DNA of 64,000 nucleotides, taken from Epiperipatus broadwayi. Taxonomy: Eukaryota; Onychophora; Udeonychophora; Euonychophora; Peripatidae. Location: NCBI GenBank assembly GCA_028023455.1, contig JAQFVV010012416.1:7941967-8005966 (forward strand), written 5' to 3'. Position numbers and translations under genes: made by a program. Of this stretch, positions 34,521-46,900 are shown in pieces. The notes under the pieces were generated by a model. That model was given only the letters and a program-made list of their open reading frames with translations, did no database searches and was not told the DNA's origin. Position 1 is the stretch's first letter, and each line of letters begins with the position of its first letter.

Positions 34521-35562
34521 ATATATATATATAAGTAAAGAGAAAGGTGCAACCACCTTTTTCTTATAAAATCCCTGTCTTGTGTTGCAACTTAAGAGCT
34601 CCCTATACAGTCATTATTTCATCTTATTAGCTGTCATATAAGCATTCTCAAAGCACATGCGAAAAAGTTTCAGCCTTTCACTTTAACTAATGATTAAAGT
34701 AAATTATCATAACCATGAGCCTAAGTTTGAGATGACAATAGAACCAATCCCTAAATCATAAATGCATTCATTTATAGAACAAGCTAATCTATTTATTTGA
34801 TATTTTGCAATTCTGACTTTTAATTTTTTCAACAACCTTTTATTTGGAAAGACTTCAAAATCTTATCCAATTGTAGCTGTACATTGTTTTCCAGAAATGA
34901 CCATATCTTCTCAAATAAAGTAATCAATATTATCTTCCTTAGAATGCAATAATATTTATAACCTAAATTAGGTCTGTCTCTTCCGGAAAAAAAAAATGCT
35001 TAAGTTTATCTTAAAATATATTTTTTGAAAGAGTTCATTTATATTATATGTACAATCTATTGAAAATGGGATTTTGCAATAGTAAACTCTATAATATCTT
35101 GCAAGCTGAAGATGATATTGATTAGTCTTGTGACTTTATCATTATATTGAAGTATCTTGCTTTTGAAATCCAAGCGTCACTTTCACAACAAATTAGATAA
35201 AATAACAGTTATATTCCTGAATGCAATAACTGCAGCACATTGGAATCATCTAAGTCCACATTTCTATTTAAAACATTGCCAAACTTTTTATATTAAATTA
35301 CATTCGGAAGTTGAAAACCCTAACAAGTTAAAAGGTGCTGAATGGGTACCTGACATCACTGATTGATAAAGGATTTGATTTTTTTTAATATTTATTAATA
35401 AACCTAAATCTTTATATGTTGCATTCAAGTCATTAAATATGAATATATTCGTTATCTTTTCCACTGAAAAATATGGCACAATGATAAACCTTACCATAGA
35501 TCCAGAACCTAAGAAGATGAAGTTCTTGTTTTTAAATGTTTTAAATTCAAAATTCAAACATC
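34521..35562. other. AT-rich spacer with a short unassigned ORF
   Basis: A 69-codon frame at 35157-35366 (HWNHLSPHFYLKHCQTFYIK) has no family I recognise. Nothing else was seen. Confidence 0.3.
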
Positions 35563-35896
35563 AAACTTATATGCTATCAAACATCACATGATCATTATTC
35601 TTTATGCTTATGGAAACTGTTTTTCACAGAAGCAAAATTCTCCATACAGTAGCACAAGTCAGTGCAAGCCAGACTGCTGGAGGGTTGCATTAGATCCTAA
35701 GATATAGGTGCAGTGCTCTCAGATCCAAGGCTCCTCACTGATAAAAGCCACAAGTTAGAAACTCATCTAGAGATATTGGATAGGCATTAGATTGAGATTT
35801 TGTGCACAAACGTTCCTGCATCCATCGATTACTCTAACTTGCACTGAGTGGCACTACTGTATAGAGAGTTTTGCCTCTGTGAAAAACTTATATGCT
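35563..35896. mobile_element. Family B fold-back element, partial left arm, 13-bp TSD
   Basis: AAACTTATATGCT at 35563-35575 and 35884-35896 bounds the insertion. The left extension (ATCACATGATCATTATTCTT) and both outer arms are present, but the inner left arm is lost. One ribozyme motif remains on plus (from ~35734): CTGATAA (G8 changed to A), AGC/GTT helix II, GAAACTCATC. The G8 change should inactivate it. Confidence 0.88.
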
Positions 35897-36179
35897 TCTT
35901 GATCTCTGATTCATTAAGCAATCTATAAATGGTTTAAAAACATGTCATAAAAAAATTGAGAACAAAGTTGAAGCTATACTCATCCTTGCTTAACACCACA
36001 TTTCATTCCAAATGCATCAGGTTTTTACCACATAGTAATAATACTACCCATTCTATTATGTTAAAACTCTATAATCCAAACAATTTTTTGTGGAGAATGT
36101 TTTTCTGAAAGTTTGTTATGATGGTATTTAGTTGTATTTATATACTGATCTATTTTCAGCATTTAATATAAAATATTGA

Positions 36180-36408
36180 ATGCATTTAAAAAAAAATTAA
36201 TTTTATTTAAATCTTAAATTATATTCAGCTGTTAGTCGAAGCACTCAGGTTAGTATATGCACAACATTTCAAGTAGTAGTTTTCTCCTCTCTTCTTTAGA
36301 TATTATTGGCCTGATTAGTACTAACATGGGAATCAAAACTGGATTCTTAGATTCTTGAATATTGAATTTTAAGATAACACTCTAACCAACTGAGCCATCC
36401 TGCCAGTA
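36180..36408 (-). mobile_element. tRNA-derived SINE, family 3
   Basis: On the minus strand the head GGATGGCTCAGTTGGTTAGA is a very good A box. It is followed by GTGTTATCTTAAAATTCA, a degraded B box (GTTTTGATTCC), AGAAGAGAGGAGAAAACTAC and a tail with GCATATACTAACCTGAGTGC. It is the better preserved of two copies. Confidence 0.75.
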
Positions 36409-37705
36409 GAAATTTCATATATTTAACTATGAGGTTCCTTCTGATTTCTCCATTTTTTCCTAAAAGAAAAGTTGATTAGTGGTTTTCATACATTATGTAT
36501 ATAATCACTCTAGGTTGACTTGTGAAGTTATTAACATTGCCATATAGGCAGCTTCTTGAAAATTTCTTCTTAGTACATTTTTCTCCATATCCTATACTTT
36601 TGTATTTTTCCAATTGAACATATATTTAGTGGTATATAAATGGTCTGCTACTTTAGGCCTTTTGTGGACAATTTCTGTATAATTATTGTTTAGAAGATAA
36701 TTGAGATTAAATTCATTATATTATTCTAAGGAAGCAGTTTAAGAGCATCCTTTTTCCATCATTACTACCAAGAGTTAAAATTGTGCTGACCTTAGATTTT
36801 TTTAGTTATAAAGGAATAGAAAGATATGACTTTTTTTACATAATTAGTCCTTACCTAAGCTAACTTGCTGACTAAATATTGGTCAATAAATAGATACTCT
36901 AGCTGGTATTAATGCAAAATAAAAAGTCCCAGGTTAATCTGGATTAGTTCATAAGTGATAATGAATTCACTGATCAGTAACAAATTCATATTAAATTATT
37001 ACACTTTAACCTTTGTCTTCAACAAAAAAAGGGTCATACTTTTAAGAAGATCAAACTCATTTACTACTTTTATCATGTTTTAGATATTTTCATTAAAACA
37101 TTTCAGAATAATGTAATGTTGTGTACGAATATTACTTTCAATTTTTAGTTGATGTAATATTTTTTTTTTAATTATTCTCTTGACTTCATGAAGAAATTGT
37201 TTTTGTTTTATGTCTTTTTTTAATTCTATATTACATATAACTGAGCACATTTTATTCAAATATTTTATATAAATATGATTGGATTCTTAATCTAAAGATC
37301 AAAGGTCTTAGTTGCCACCAAATTAAATGAGTTGTTGCAAATTTCTTTTCTAATTTGTATAACTGGTAAAAATGTAAATAATCTTTAAAATAGCTCTCTG
37401 CTTAATTAAGATCTTTCTAACTCTCCTCTACAGAGGAACAGTGAAAGGAAAAAAAACAATACTCATCAGTTTAAATAAAACAATTTAAACATTTTGTGCA
37501 AATAATGTATATATAAATTAAATAAATCTTCAAATATGATTTCTTGCTAACCAATCAAAAGTCAGTTTACTTTTTCCATTCTTATGCTTTACAATAATTT
37601 TATGTACTTAAGATTTTTTACCCCTCAGTTTCTAATGGAAGATTAATATCTGTCAGAAATATTAAATAATGAACTTTATATATATATGTATAAGTGTAAT
37701 AATTC
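36409..37705. other. AT-rich spacer, no gene seen
   Basis: There is no ORF or repeat that I can support in this stretch. Confidence 0.35.
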
Positions 37706-38271
37706 TTAAGGCTAAATGGGTTTATAAGTAGTCATTAAAAAACAGTCAACACTTAGACAATCCCAATATCAATAACAATCAACAATTTCGAACTGTTGTC
37801 AAGGTAATCTTCTTTTAACAATAAAGGAGGAATCCCACCTCTATTAATGTCTAATATACTTATACAGACACTAAAGATTGCAACTTGTCTACAGAGATTG
37901 AAATTATTGATACCAAGAAGTTTAGATAAATTTCTTTGAACAGGTAAATATAAACTATTCTGAATGTGGACTAATAAATAGTCAATTATAATATTACAAA
38001 CTGCAATTATAAATTTTAAAATGCACCCAAAATGTTAAGGCCTAAATGAGTTTATAAGTAATCATTAAAAACCAGTCAACACTCTGTATCAATAATTTCA
38101 ATCTCTGTGGTCAAGTTGCAATCTTTAGTGTCTATATAAATATATTAAACCATTAATAAACGTGGGGTTCCACCTTTATTGTTAAAAGGAGGTTGCCTTG
38201 ACAATAGTTTGAAATTGTTGATTGCTATTGATATTGGAATTATCTAAGTGTTGACTGATTTTTAATGATAT
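37706..38271. repeat. Complex inverted/direct repeat element
   Basis: TTAAGGCTAAATGGGTTTAT (37706) recurs directly at ~38036. Inner segments are inverted: 37790-37830 (ACTGTTGTCAAGGTAATC) against 38185-38215, and 37868-37913 (ACTAAAGATTGCAACTTG) against 38091-38140. A third, partial copy lies at 54596-54680. A GAAATTGTTG block follows the GTCAAGG segment, but I could not build a hammerhead core here. Confidence 0.7.
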
Positions 38272-38319
38272 ATATATATATATAATCACAAAATACTATA
38301 TTGGAGATAATTTATCTTT

Positions 38320-38600
38320 TTTATATCTATGTGATCAAGTGTATCGGTTATATAAGATGGAGTAGATAGTTGAAAGGAGCTTGAAAATCTGTGTTTAAAT
38401 CCTCTCTAGTTATAATCAAAACTTACATTTTAAAAACATATGAATACAAACATCTATAATAGAAAAATAACTCAGAATGCTTTTCATGCTGAGCCAGCAC
38501 TCTTTAGTCGACACAAGTCACAAATCTCTGAAGAATGCTGGTTTAGTCTGAAAAGTATCTTGGAGTTATTTGTCTTTTTAAAATATTTATATTCTTCAAA
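38320..38600. mobile_element. Family D ribozyme repeat, inverted pair
   Basis: The plus strand carries CTGAAGA (38528-38534), TGCTGGTTTAG, GAAA (38550-38553) and TTGGAGTTATTTGTCTTTTT. The minus strand, about 38515-38465, carries CTAAAGA, GTGCTGGCTCAGCAT, GAAA. The two motifs meet back to back, as in the palindromic families. Both cores are damaged (CTAAAGA on minus; weak helix II on plus). Confidence 0.55.
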
Positions 38601-40251
38601 AATTCGGAGTAGAATGGAAATTTTAAGTATATCTAAGATATTTTACAAAAAAAAGAAAGAGATAAAGTTCAGTTATATGAATTTATGTTTAATTAAATAT
38701 ATATATATATATATTAATCTTTATTATGGATTAAAGGTTATATCTGGTTAGGAATAATCTTTATTTTAATAAATAATTAGTAATAATTATTAGTGTACTG
38801 TATTTATTTGAAGCTGTTGCTATCAAAGTTGTGATTGTAGAAATTTTAACATTTATAAATCAAAGTACAGTATAATATATACATTTTAAACAGGAATAGC
38901 TCTCTTTTCTATCGTCATTTATATAAATAGGAATGAGATAAATATTAATATACATATATACTTATAAATGACTTCTCTACTTAGCTAATAATAAAATTGC
39001 AATTGTTTAAATGTTATATACTGTAGTTGCCTTTTTTCTTTTAAATCTTAACAACACGAGAACAAATACTAAAGTTTATAACTTGAAAAAAGTATTTTCT
39101 GTAACTATTATGTCAGATTTATGAGTATGATTTCCTCTTAGGCATGGACAAAGACTATGATATATTTTAACTGTGTTTTTACTTTAATGCCAACACCTTT
39201 CATTTGATCAATTTACTTAGAGGAAAGAAAATTACTTTTCTTACTAACTAAAAAGTCTATTGAAAAAAAAGACAAAATTTTCTATTACCCGAAAAGATCC
39301 CCTCCCCTCCCATTCATTCATTGACAGATCCTGACAAAGTTACTACAATTCGTCTGATCTTTATTATTTATAGGTATGTACGTTTTGATATTTTATCATT
39401 CTACCTATTAATGTAAAAAATACTCAAACAGAAGTCTTCATATTTAAAAAAAAAAAAAAATATGGAAAGACGGTATAAACTATTTTTTATTTTCAGGGTT
39501 TTTTTTTTTTTTTTTGACAAAAACGAACTTGATAATAAAAATATACTAAGAGTGCTGTTGTATACTGTTCAAACTGCATAATATGTACTTTTAAGTTTAG
39601 CTTAAAAAGTTTCTCTTATAGGCGCAGTCATAAATTCACCCACACACATATGTGTATATAATGGGTACTCTTGGGTAAAATTATTTGTAGTTTTTGCATC
39701 GTAATAATAATAGAAAAACACCACAACAGGTCTTGTAAAACAATTACCACAAATAAATAAACGTGCATTAATTAAATTGATTTTTGATAAAAGCCAAAAG
39801 CAAATGGTGTTCGTGCTTCTAATAGTTAATTTCAAAGCATCACCCTCGGTGATACAATAAATATTTCCACTTGGAGAGAAACATTAATGTTTTATTTTAT
39901 TGGTGATGAGTTCTATTCAAAGCCAATCTGACAGTACGCAGTCGTGACTGAAAGACCCTGGAGATTGAACTTTCCCATCTCTCGTCTGATAATTATAATG
40001 AAAATTCAGATTCGTTATTGTAATTCTTTTGTTTTTTTAATTACAACGTACAGATCTTTCTGAATAAATAAATAAAAAGCTAGCCAGCAAATAGTTGTTT
40101 TCTTTTTAAAGTTTTGTAGTTAATAAAAGTATGTAGTAATTAGTGCGTAGGGTAAAATAATTTTCTAAGGGTTTAAGTATTTAAGTACTTCGAATTTATA
40201 TTTATAGATATATATATTTTTTTAAATTTTGATAAATTACAGATTGTCGGT
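38601..40251. other. AT-rich DNA with moderate CpG, no gene seen
   Basis: Long A/T runs and scattered CpGs; the patch at 39830-39990 has more balanced composition. No exon was recognised. Confidence 0.35.
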
Positions 40252-40386
40252 AAAAGTGTTTTAGATGTCTTGCATTGGTGGTCGAGAGGTCAGCGCGACT
40301 GCCTTGCACTTGCAGGCAGTTGCCCGGGTTGTGGGTTCGCGTCCCGGCCGATGCTATGACACTTAAAAAAAAAAAGTGTTTTAGAT
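40252..40386 (+). mobile_element. tRNA-derived SINE, family 1, well preserved, 15-bp TSD
   Basis: AAAAGTGTTTTAGAT occurs at 40252-40266 and 40372-40386. The body has GGTGGTCGAGAGGTCAGCGC, an anticodon-arm-like CTTGCACTTGCAGGCAG, B box GGGTTCGCGTCCCGG, then GATGCTATGACACTT and an A-run. The retained CpGs suggest this is the youngest copy in the window. Confidence 0.92.
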
Positions 40387-40658
40387 TATATATTTTGTAA
40401 TATTTTATTGCCAGAAGTTGTTTTAGATTATCTCCAATATCGCAGACTCTATTCAAGTATCTTATTTCAAAATCGTACGATTTTAAACAAATATAAATAA
40501 ATCCAAAATTTTTATTTATTTATGAACAAGTAGTGACAAGACAAAAATGTCTCCAAATAATTTACTAAATATAAAAACAGTTCAACATAAAGTCATATTC
40601 AAAAACCAAAAAAAAAAAAAAAACCTGATAAAGAAAGAGAAACATTTTTCTTCTTCGT

Positions 40659-41150
40659 TTCTCTTGAGCAAAGAATAACCATATATTCAAGTAATTACCA
40701 ATAATTAAATGGCCAGATGCCTTTGCTATGGAACATCTAACCATAAATTTTAAGCTTATTTAGTTATAAGTTTAATCCGGATTTAACCTTAGTAATCACT
40801 ATACTACAAGACCCATTTAATTTGAATAGATGGTAAAAGTCTATATTTATTAAAAATTAAAAAAAGACCCCCCCCCCGATCATTTCAACACCACTTCTCT
40901 TGACTAAGAGTAACTAGATATTCAAGAAATTACCAGTAATTAATGAGAGATACGTTTGCTATGGGATATCTAACCACAAATTTTAAGCTTATTTATCTAC
41001 TGTAAAAAAAAATCTACGTTTAATCTGGATTTAAACTTCAATGTAGTAATCATTATACTACAAGACCCATTTAATTTAAATAGATGGTAAACGTCTATAT
41101 TGGTTAAAATAACGAACCCCTCCCCCCAAAAAAAGATCATTTCAACATCA
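40659..41150. repeat. Direct duplication, ~240-250-bp unit
   Basis: TTCTCTTGAGCAAAGAATAA (40659) and CTTCTCTTGACTAAGAGTAA (~40897) start two similar units. Both run through ATTACCA(A/G)TAATTAA, TTTTAAGCTTATTTA, ACTACAAGACCCATTTAATT and end in C-rich runs. Divergence is moderate. Confidence 0.8.
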
Positions 41151-42082
41151 CGTGATTTTCTGTAATTCGAAAAGCAGTTCACTTTACTTGAATATTCCAT
41201 TAATACTAGATACTTGTAATGCTATGTTCACACAACCAGATTAATTTCTCGTTATTAGCCATCTTCAGTGAGAAGCTGTAGTGGGATAGAAAACTACCTT
41301 ATCACAGTCCCTTCTACAAGTAGCAAGCATTAGCATATTAGACAAATGTCTCCACATGGAAACCAGATTTTGTCTTCATGAATTCCTGGGTAAAATCAAA
41401 AAATTATGAAAATATATAATAAAGCTATTAAAATGAACTGTAGTGATATTATGGGGAATGGTTGCCTCAACTCTGCAAAGATGAGGATCCTAGACTTTGG
41501 AATGATAAATGATTATTGGTAATCATGCAACATCTCAAAATAGCAGCATTAGAGAAATCTATTCCTGTGGAAAACTCAATAAAATTGCTTCAATTTAATA
41601 TTGAGAGTGTATCAAACTAAAAAATTAGATACTTTATAAAATGGTCAGTCTATGCAATCTGGATATATTTGCAAGTCAGAAGACATCATTGCTTTGGCAA
41701 TGAATATCCTCTAACTATTGGATTAAGTTTGATTATCAATAAAACACAGTCCAAATGATTTTGTATAACAAACAACACATATGGAAGATAGTTTAAATGA
41801 TTTTGAAATTATTCCAGATAGATAATTTTTATGCAGTAACATTTACAAACCTTTCAATTTAAATTGGCCTTATCCTATTCTTCTATATCTCCTTACATCT
41901 TCTGTATTTGCAGGAGATTTCAATTCCCAGTAAAATCTTTGGAAATATAAATGAGAATCAATCAGGTCATTAACTTTTAGAATAGATTGATTTAAATAAC
42001 ACACACTTTCTTTAAGATACTAAACTAGCAGAACATTTCATTCAAGCAAATGGAACTAGAAACAACTCCTGCTTTATTATTA

Positions 42083-42270
42083 ATTATATGTTGGACTATT
42101 TCCATCATCTAATATTAAATATTAAATGTCTTTAGAAAGATTCAAACTTTATTTAAACTGGATGCTATTACTAATAGCTAAATGTATTTAGAAAGTTTAA
42201 ATAAAGTTTGAACTTTTCTAAAGACATTCAATATTTCATATTAGATGATGGAAATTGTCCCTCATATAAT
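42083..42270. repeat. Palindrome sharing the SINE-3 tail
   Basis: Left arm TTATATGTTGGACTATTTCC ... TTCAAACTTTATTTAAACT is inverted at 42194-42270. The arm sequence matches the tail of the family 3 SINE at 15.03-15.11 kb. The centre is ~30 bp. It interrupts the surrounding LINE. Confidence 0.8.
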
Positions 42271-43108
42271 CACAATCCTTCAGACAAACTACTGATTTAT
42301 GTTTTGTTTCAACAAAAATTGTTCATTATAATCTGATGAGTGACTGATATTGGATTATTTCCTCTTTGGCCAATATAAACAAGTTTAATCATTATTGGAA
42401 TCACATAATCCATATTTCTATACATTGAATGTTATCCTATTCTGAATTAGAATGCAAGGGAAGCTAATTGAAACTAATATACTAATTTATTGAAGAGAAT
42501 ATTGTTAGAATCTTTTTGATTATCTTTTCCTGTGATAGATTTAACAAACTCATAACAACAATTTCTAAAAAGTGCATTTCTCATGAATATCAAAAGTGTT
42601 TCCTTCCACAATGTAACAAAATCAACAGGGTTCTTTATAATCATATTTTGTATACCAAAGCTACAATTGCAAAATTGCTATTTGATGCCAAAAGAGAAAA
42701 GTGGAGAGAGACAATTAAGAAGCAAAACTTTATAATTTTTACTCATAGGGCCTAATTATTTTTTTGCAAGCTTGATGAATATAAAATTATCTTTAACAGA
42801 ACTCCTATAATTACTGGTGATCAGGTTTTCAATCTTATATCAGATTTCTAAATTCACAAGTAATAGAATAAAATACAGTATTAGTAGCACAAAATTGTGT
42901 TTCTTTCACAAAGTTAATAGATATTGATGAACTTGGACTTACTCTGGACTGCTGTAATCCAAGAAAGATTCCAAGAGCTCATAGCATACTTCCAGACTGT
43001 CTAAAATACTTAGAATTTAGAGTCAAAACATGATTGGCAAAATTATTAAGTAATATTATTTATCCAAAAATTATTTCACAAATTTAGCATAAGAGCAAAA
43101 AACTATTC

Positions 43109-43700
43109 ATGGCAGTCTTAAAACCTACAGAAATAATCCCAAAAAATTATCACATAATATCATTATTATATGTTCCTGCAAGCTCTTTGAAAGAATTATT
43201 TTTTAAAAAAAATTTGGTAATTGTTGAGAACCATAGACCTAAAGAGAACGTTGGGTTTAAGCCAGGAAGAAGCTGCTGTGAACAAGTTTTATCTTTAGTC
43301 ACTTACCTGGGGGAAAAGGGCTTTCAAAATAAATTTAAAATTGGTGCTACCTTTATTGATCTAAGATCGCTTTATGTTTCCATTTGGGAAAATGGTCTTT
43401 TTCTAAAAGTTTTTAAAATTATAAAATGCAGTCTTGACAGGATGCTCTCCAATAAAAAAATTCAAGTAGTAGACACAAAGGTTTACACAATTATTTACCT
43501 CAAAGTTTATTTCTCTCATCCACTTTATTTAATACCTTCATCAGTGATCTTCTAGAAACAAAGTTCAGGAATTTCATCTATGCTCATTACATTGTAATGA
43601 CTTTTCAAAGGAGATTCTTTCTTGAAATAAAAAAGGTTCTCAATAAGCATATGAAAAGATTAGAAATCTTTTTTAAACATTGGAGGTATTATTCCAAATC
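43109..43700 (+). pseudogene. LINE RT fragment with mutated catalytic motif
   Basis: The frame 43109-43555 starts MAVLKPTEIIPKNYHIISLL (motif 1, K..NYRPISLL-type). It continues ENHRPKENVGFKPGRSCCEQ (motif 2, GF.PGRS..Q) and GATFIDLRSLYVSIWENGLF (motif A, D of FIDL kept, second block altered). In a following frame RNFIYAHYIVMTFQ gives YAHY at 43579-43590 where YADD is expected, so both catalytic Asp residues are lost. Confidence 0.8.
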
Positions 43701-44250
43701 TAATGAAGACAATATGTTCAACTTTTTATCTAAATAATAGAAAAACAACTTATAATCTCAATATGATATTTTGCAATAATAGACTGAAACACAATCATGG
43801 CCCATGATATTTAGAAAAAACCTAGGATTATAATCATACATTTTATTTATCCAAGTATGATCAAAATTAATTTTAGAAATAATTTTCTTGAAAAGTTTGT
43901 TGACACTACTGGAGATTGTGATTTAAAAATTAATGGACTACTTCCGTAACACTGCTAGAAAGTTCAGATGGTGAACATTGTACTCTGTTTTACTAATCTT
44001 CTGGATAAATATACCACCAACATTCCATGATTACCACTACTATATTGATGGTTTTACCTCTAAATAAATATAATTGATACCTGCAGGTCTATTCCTTTGC
44101 AGTAGCTCATTGCTCTTTCACATATTCCATCACCAAATATCATCAGAAAAGGTTACCATAGTCAATGTTAAAAAAGCATTTAAGTAGATTGGTCTTGACA
44201 AAAACTAAAGGTTTCACTATCTAAGATTTATCTTTTAAGACTCATCACAA

Positions 44251-46140
44251 ATCAAGATTTCCTTTTTTTAGTTCAACTAAAAATCTTATTATACTAAAAA
44301 TGAAATTCTCATGAGATTCCACACAATTATTTTCTTCTAGATCCAACAATAAAGCCATATGGAATTGATATTTTTATGTGCAACAGGAGTCTCATCAACA
44401 GCTTTAGGATAATTCATGATTATTGTATAATCTGCTTTACAAATGGAATTTAGCAGACTATGATCTAGATAGTTTCCTAATAAATACAAACCATCATATA
44501 GTTAATGTCTGTCAGATTTTCAACTATAATGGGAGAATCAAAGATTTTACTAAAGTTATTAGTAAATTTATGTTCTTGTCAGAATCTTTACAAGTTTCTT
44601 TCTGATATTTTTTTAATACTTACACTGATTAAAAAATTCATATCATAAATAGTTAAGATATCTAAAAAATTTATATGCCAAATCATAGTGAAGAACTGAA
44701 TTTTATTTATAGTTCTATGCTTACCTTAAACCCTTTGATTACACCAAGATGATAATATTAAAAAAACTGTAAGATTTTGAAAGCAAGACAACATATATAG
44801 CCATATAACATTACATCTAGTATCCATTAAACTCTCAAACTTACAATAGGTAATTCTGGAGAGTAGGCAAAATAAATTGCTTTTGACAAATTATATGTTG
44901 AATATTATCAGAGGTAATCATATGGCATTTTGTTGAAATAATTGTATTTCCTCTTTTTATTCTTTTTATTTTTCATTTATTTAAGTTAAATGAATATTGC
45001 AATATAGTGGTTAGTATATCTTTTTGACTTTATTATGACAAGGCTTAAAAGTTGGATTTTTTTTTTTTAAGTAGATAAGAATTTCAAAACTTAAAATTTT
45101 TAATTGGCTTGCCCACAAATAACCTGGCTGGTCAACGAATCATTGGGAATTAAATGAATAATTAGCTATTCTTTTCTAAAGAATAAAATGAAGAGGAAAA
45201 GGAAGATTTCTTTCCTCATATATTGTTTTTTTGGGGAATGGACTGAAGAGACTTGTGATATACAATGAGTAAGTTTCATTCATTGTCTAAAATTTATGAT
45301 AATAAATACAGTGAATTGTTCCTTCTAAAATCAGATGTTTAACCTAAGCAGTTAGTTATATGATATTTTTATATGATTAGGTTCATATGATTAAGTGGAA
45401 AATGCTATTACTAAAATATATTGTGGCTGGCCTAATGTTAGACCTACTTAACTATATTAAAAAGATGGATAGGATTTAAAACCTTAGAATGTTTTTGAAT
45501 TTCAGGCTACTGACTTGGATAATAGAAATCAAGATAAATGATATAAGTTCATAAATCCCCATATTCTTAAAAAAGTTCAGTATTATTTGAAACTAATATA
45601 TTACCACCATGTTTTAACATTTCTCTAGACCATTTTATCAGGTTGTGCAGCTTTTCCCATTTATAAGATTTCAAGTGATTCTCATTAATCTGGATGTGTT
45701 TGTTAAATACCATGTGTAGTAGGATGTTTCTATCATCAAAAAAGTAATCTGCATTCTTGCATTATTACTCAAATATAGATAAAAAATATTCCAGCTACCA
45801 GTCCAAAATATTATCATCATCAAAACAAAAGATTCATTTTCTGGATTAATAGAATTTTGATATTTCTGATATCTATATTTTATTTTCACTGCATTAACAA
45901 AAATCTCAAGTACTGTATCTCCTTTGCAATTTTAATTCAGTAATCTTTCTATAGTTGTATTATGAATTGATAAATCTATGCCTTTAAATCCTATATTATG
46001 GCATAAAATATCTGTAATAATTCTACACGACGTATATTTTAATAAAAAGTAGAAAGACAACACAGCAGATTTTTATAGTAACATAATAATCATTTAAATT
46101 TTCTGAATTTTAAAATAATTAAGAGATGATTGCACCAGTA
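44251..46140. other. AT-rich spacer, no gene recognised
   Basis: Short frames only; parts may belong to the flanking LINE remnants, but I could not support this. Confidence 0.3.
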
Positions 46141-46700
46141 AATTTCTAAGAATAAAAAAAAACTAAGGAAAAAGATCGTATAATTGTAGATATTTTAGTA
46201 AAAGCAATTCAAAAAATAGAGAAATCTCTGACAAAGATTTCTATAAAATGTGTAAATGATAAAGCATACTAAACAATTAGAGTCAAACATAGTAATGAAG
46301 ATACATTTTAAAATTCAAAAGGTATTAGTAATTACAGACCTATCAACCATCTGTAAATTATAAGATATATTTGAATCATTTTAAACCTTCTACATAAAGA
46401 TTTTGATTTAAATTAATAAAAAAATATTTAGTTTTAAATGTGTTATAGTATGATAGAGCATATCCAAGTTAAATAAATTGTAAAGAGAATCAATAGATAG
46501 AGTTGCCATTTTGAACTGGATTGTAGATCAAAAAAGGTATTTGATTCTAAAGCATTGTTGTTATAACTGAAACAATGTAGCATCATAACTAAATTTATTA
46601 TATTGTAAATTCTAAATAATACATAGTATTTAATAAAATACAACAATAGTGATTAGTCTTATCTATATCTTTCTTAATGCATTACCAAATCCATATAATA

Positions 46701-46900
46701 TTACTATCATCTATGTTTTTTATTACTTTTTACAATGCCTTTTTATAACTAATTATTGACAGTTTCGATTGTCCCAGCAATCTTCTTCAGAACTTCAAAT
46801 AAAAGTTCTGAAGAAGATTGCTGGGACAATTGAAACAGTCAATAGTGGGTTATAAAAAAGCATTGTAAAAAGTAATAAAGAACACAGGTGATACTAACAT
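46701..46900. mobile_element. Near-perfect fold-back element (family A), possible ribozyme arms
   Basis: Arms of ~95 bp meet at a loop of about six bases (near 46797-46803), so the whole is almost one hairpin. Both strands carry, near the centre, CTGAAGA, GATTG/CAAT(C/T) with loop CTGGGA, GAAAC and GTC. It sits inside a decayed LINE. No ORF and no clear TSD. Confidence 0.75.
46763..46838. ncRNA. Weak hammerhead-like motifs in both arms (family A)
   Basis: Minus arm: CTGAAGA, extra A, perfect GATTG/CAATC helix II with loop CTGGGA, GAAA, then CTGTC (A-U, C-G helix III and triplet GUC). Plus arm is the same with GATTG/CAATT and CAGTC. Helix I has only about three pairs (GTT with AAT). The extra unpaired A after A9 and short helix I make activity doubtful. 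Confidence 0.35.

Larger units (their letters stand above)
41450..44250 (+). mobile_element. Degraded LINE (endonuclease to RT)
   Basis: Recognisable blocks in order on plus: endonuclease NLDIFASQKTSLL (~41660) and a FAGDFN-like segment, FYISLHLLYLQEISIPS (~41890); RT from 43109 to ~43700. A palindrome at 42083-42270 interrupts it. The RT motif C is mutated (YAHY). Many stops, so long dead. The clade is uncertain; the motif order suits Jockey/X-like LINEs. Confidence 0.7.

Noticed and set aside
37790-38230. Hammerhead in the 37.7-kb repeat
   Set aside because: A GAAATTGTTG segment is present but no CUGANGA precedes it at a workable distance.
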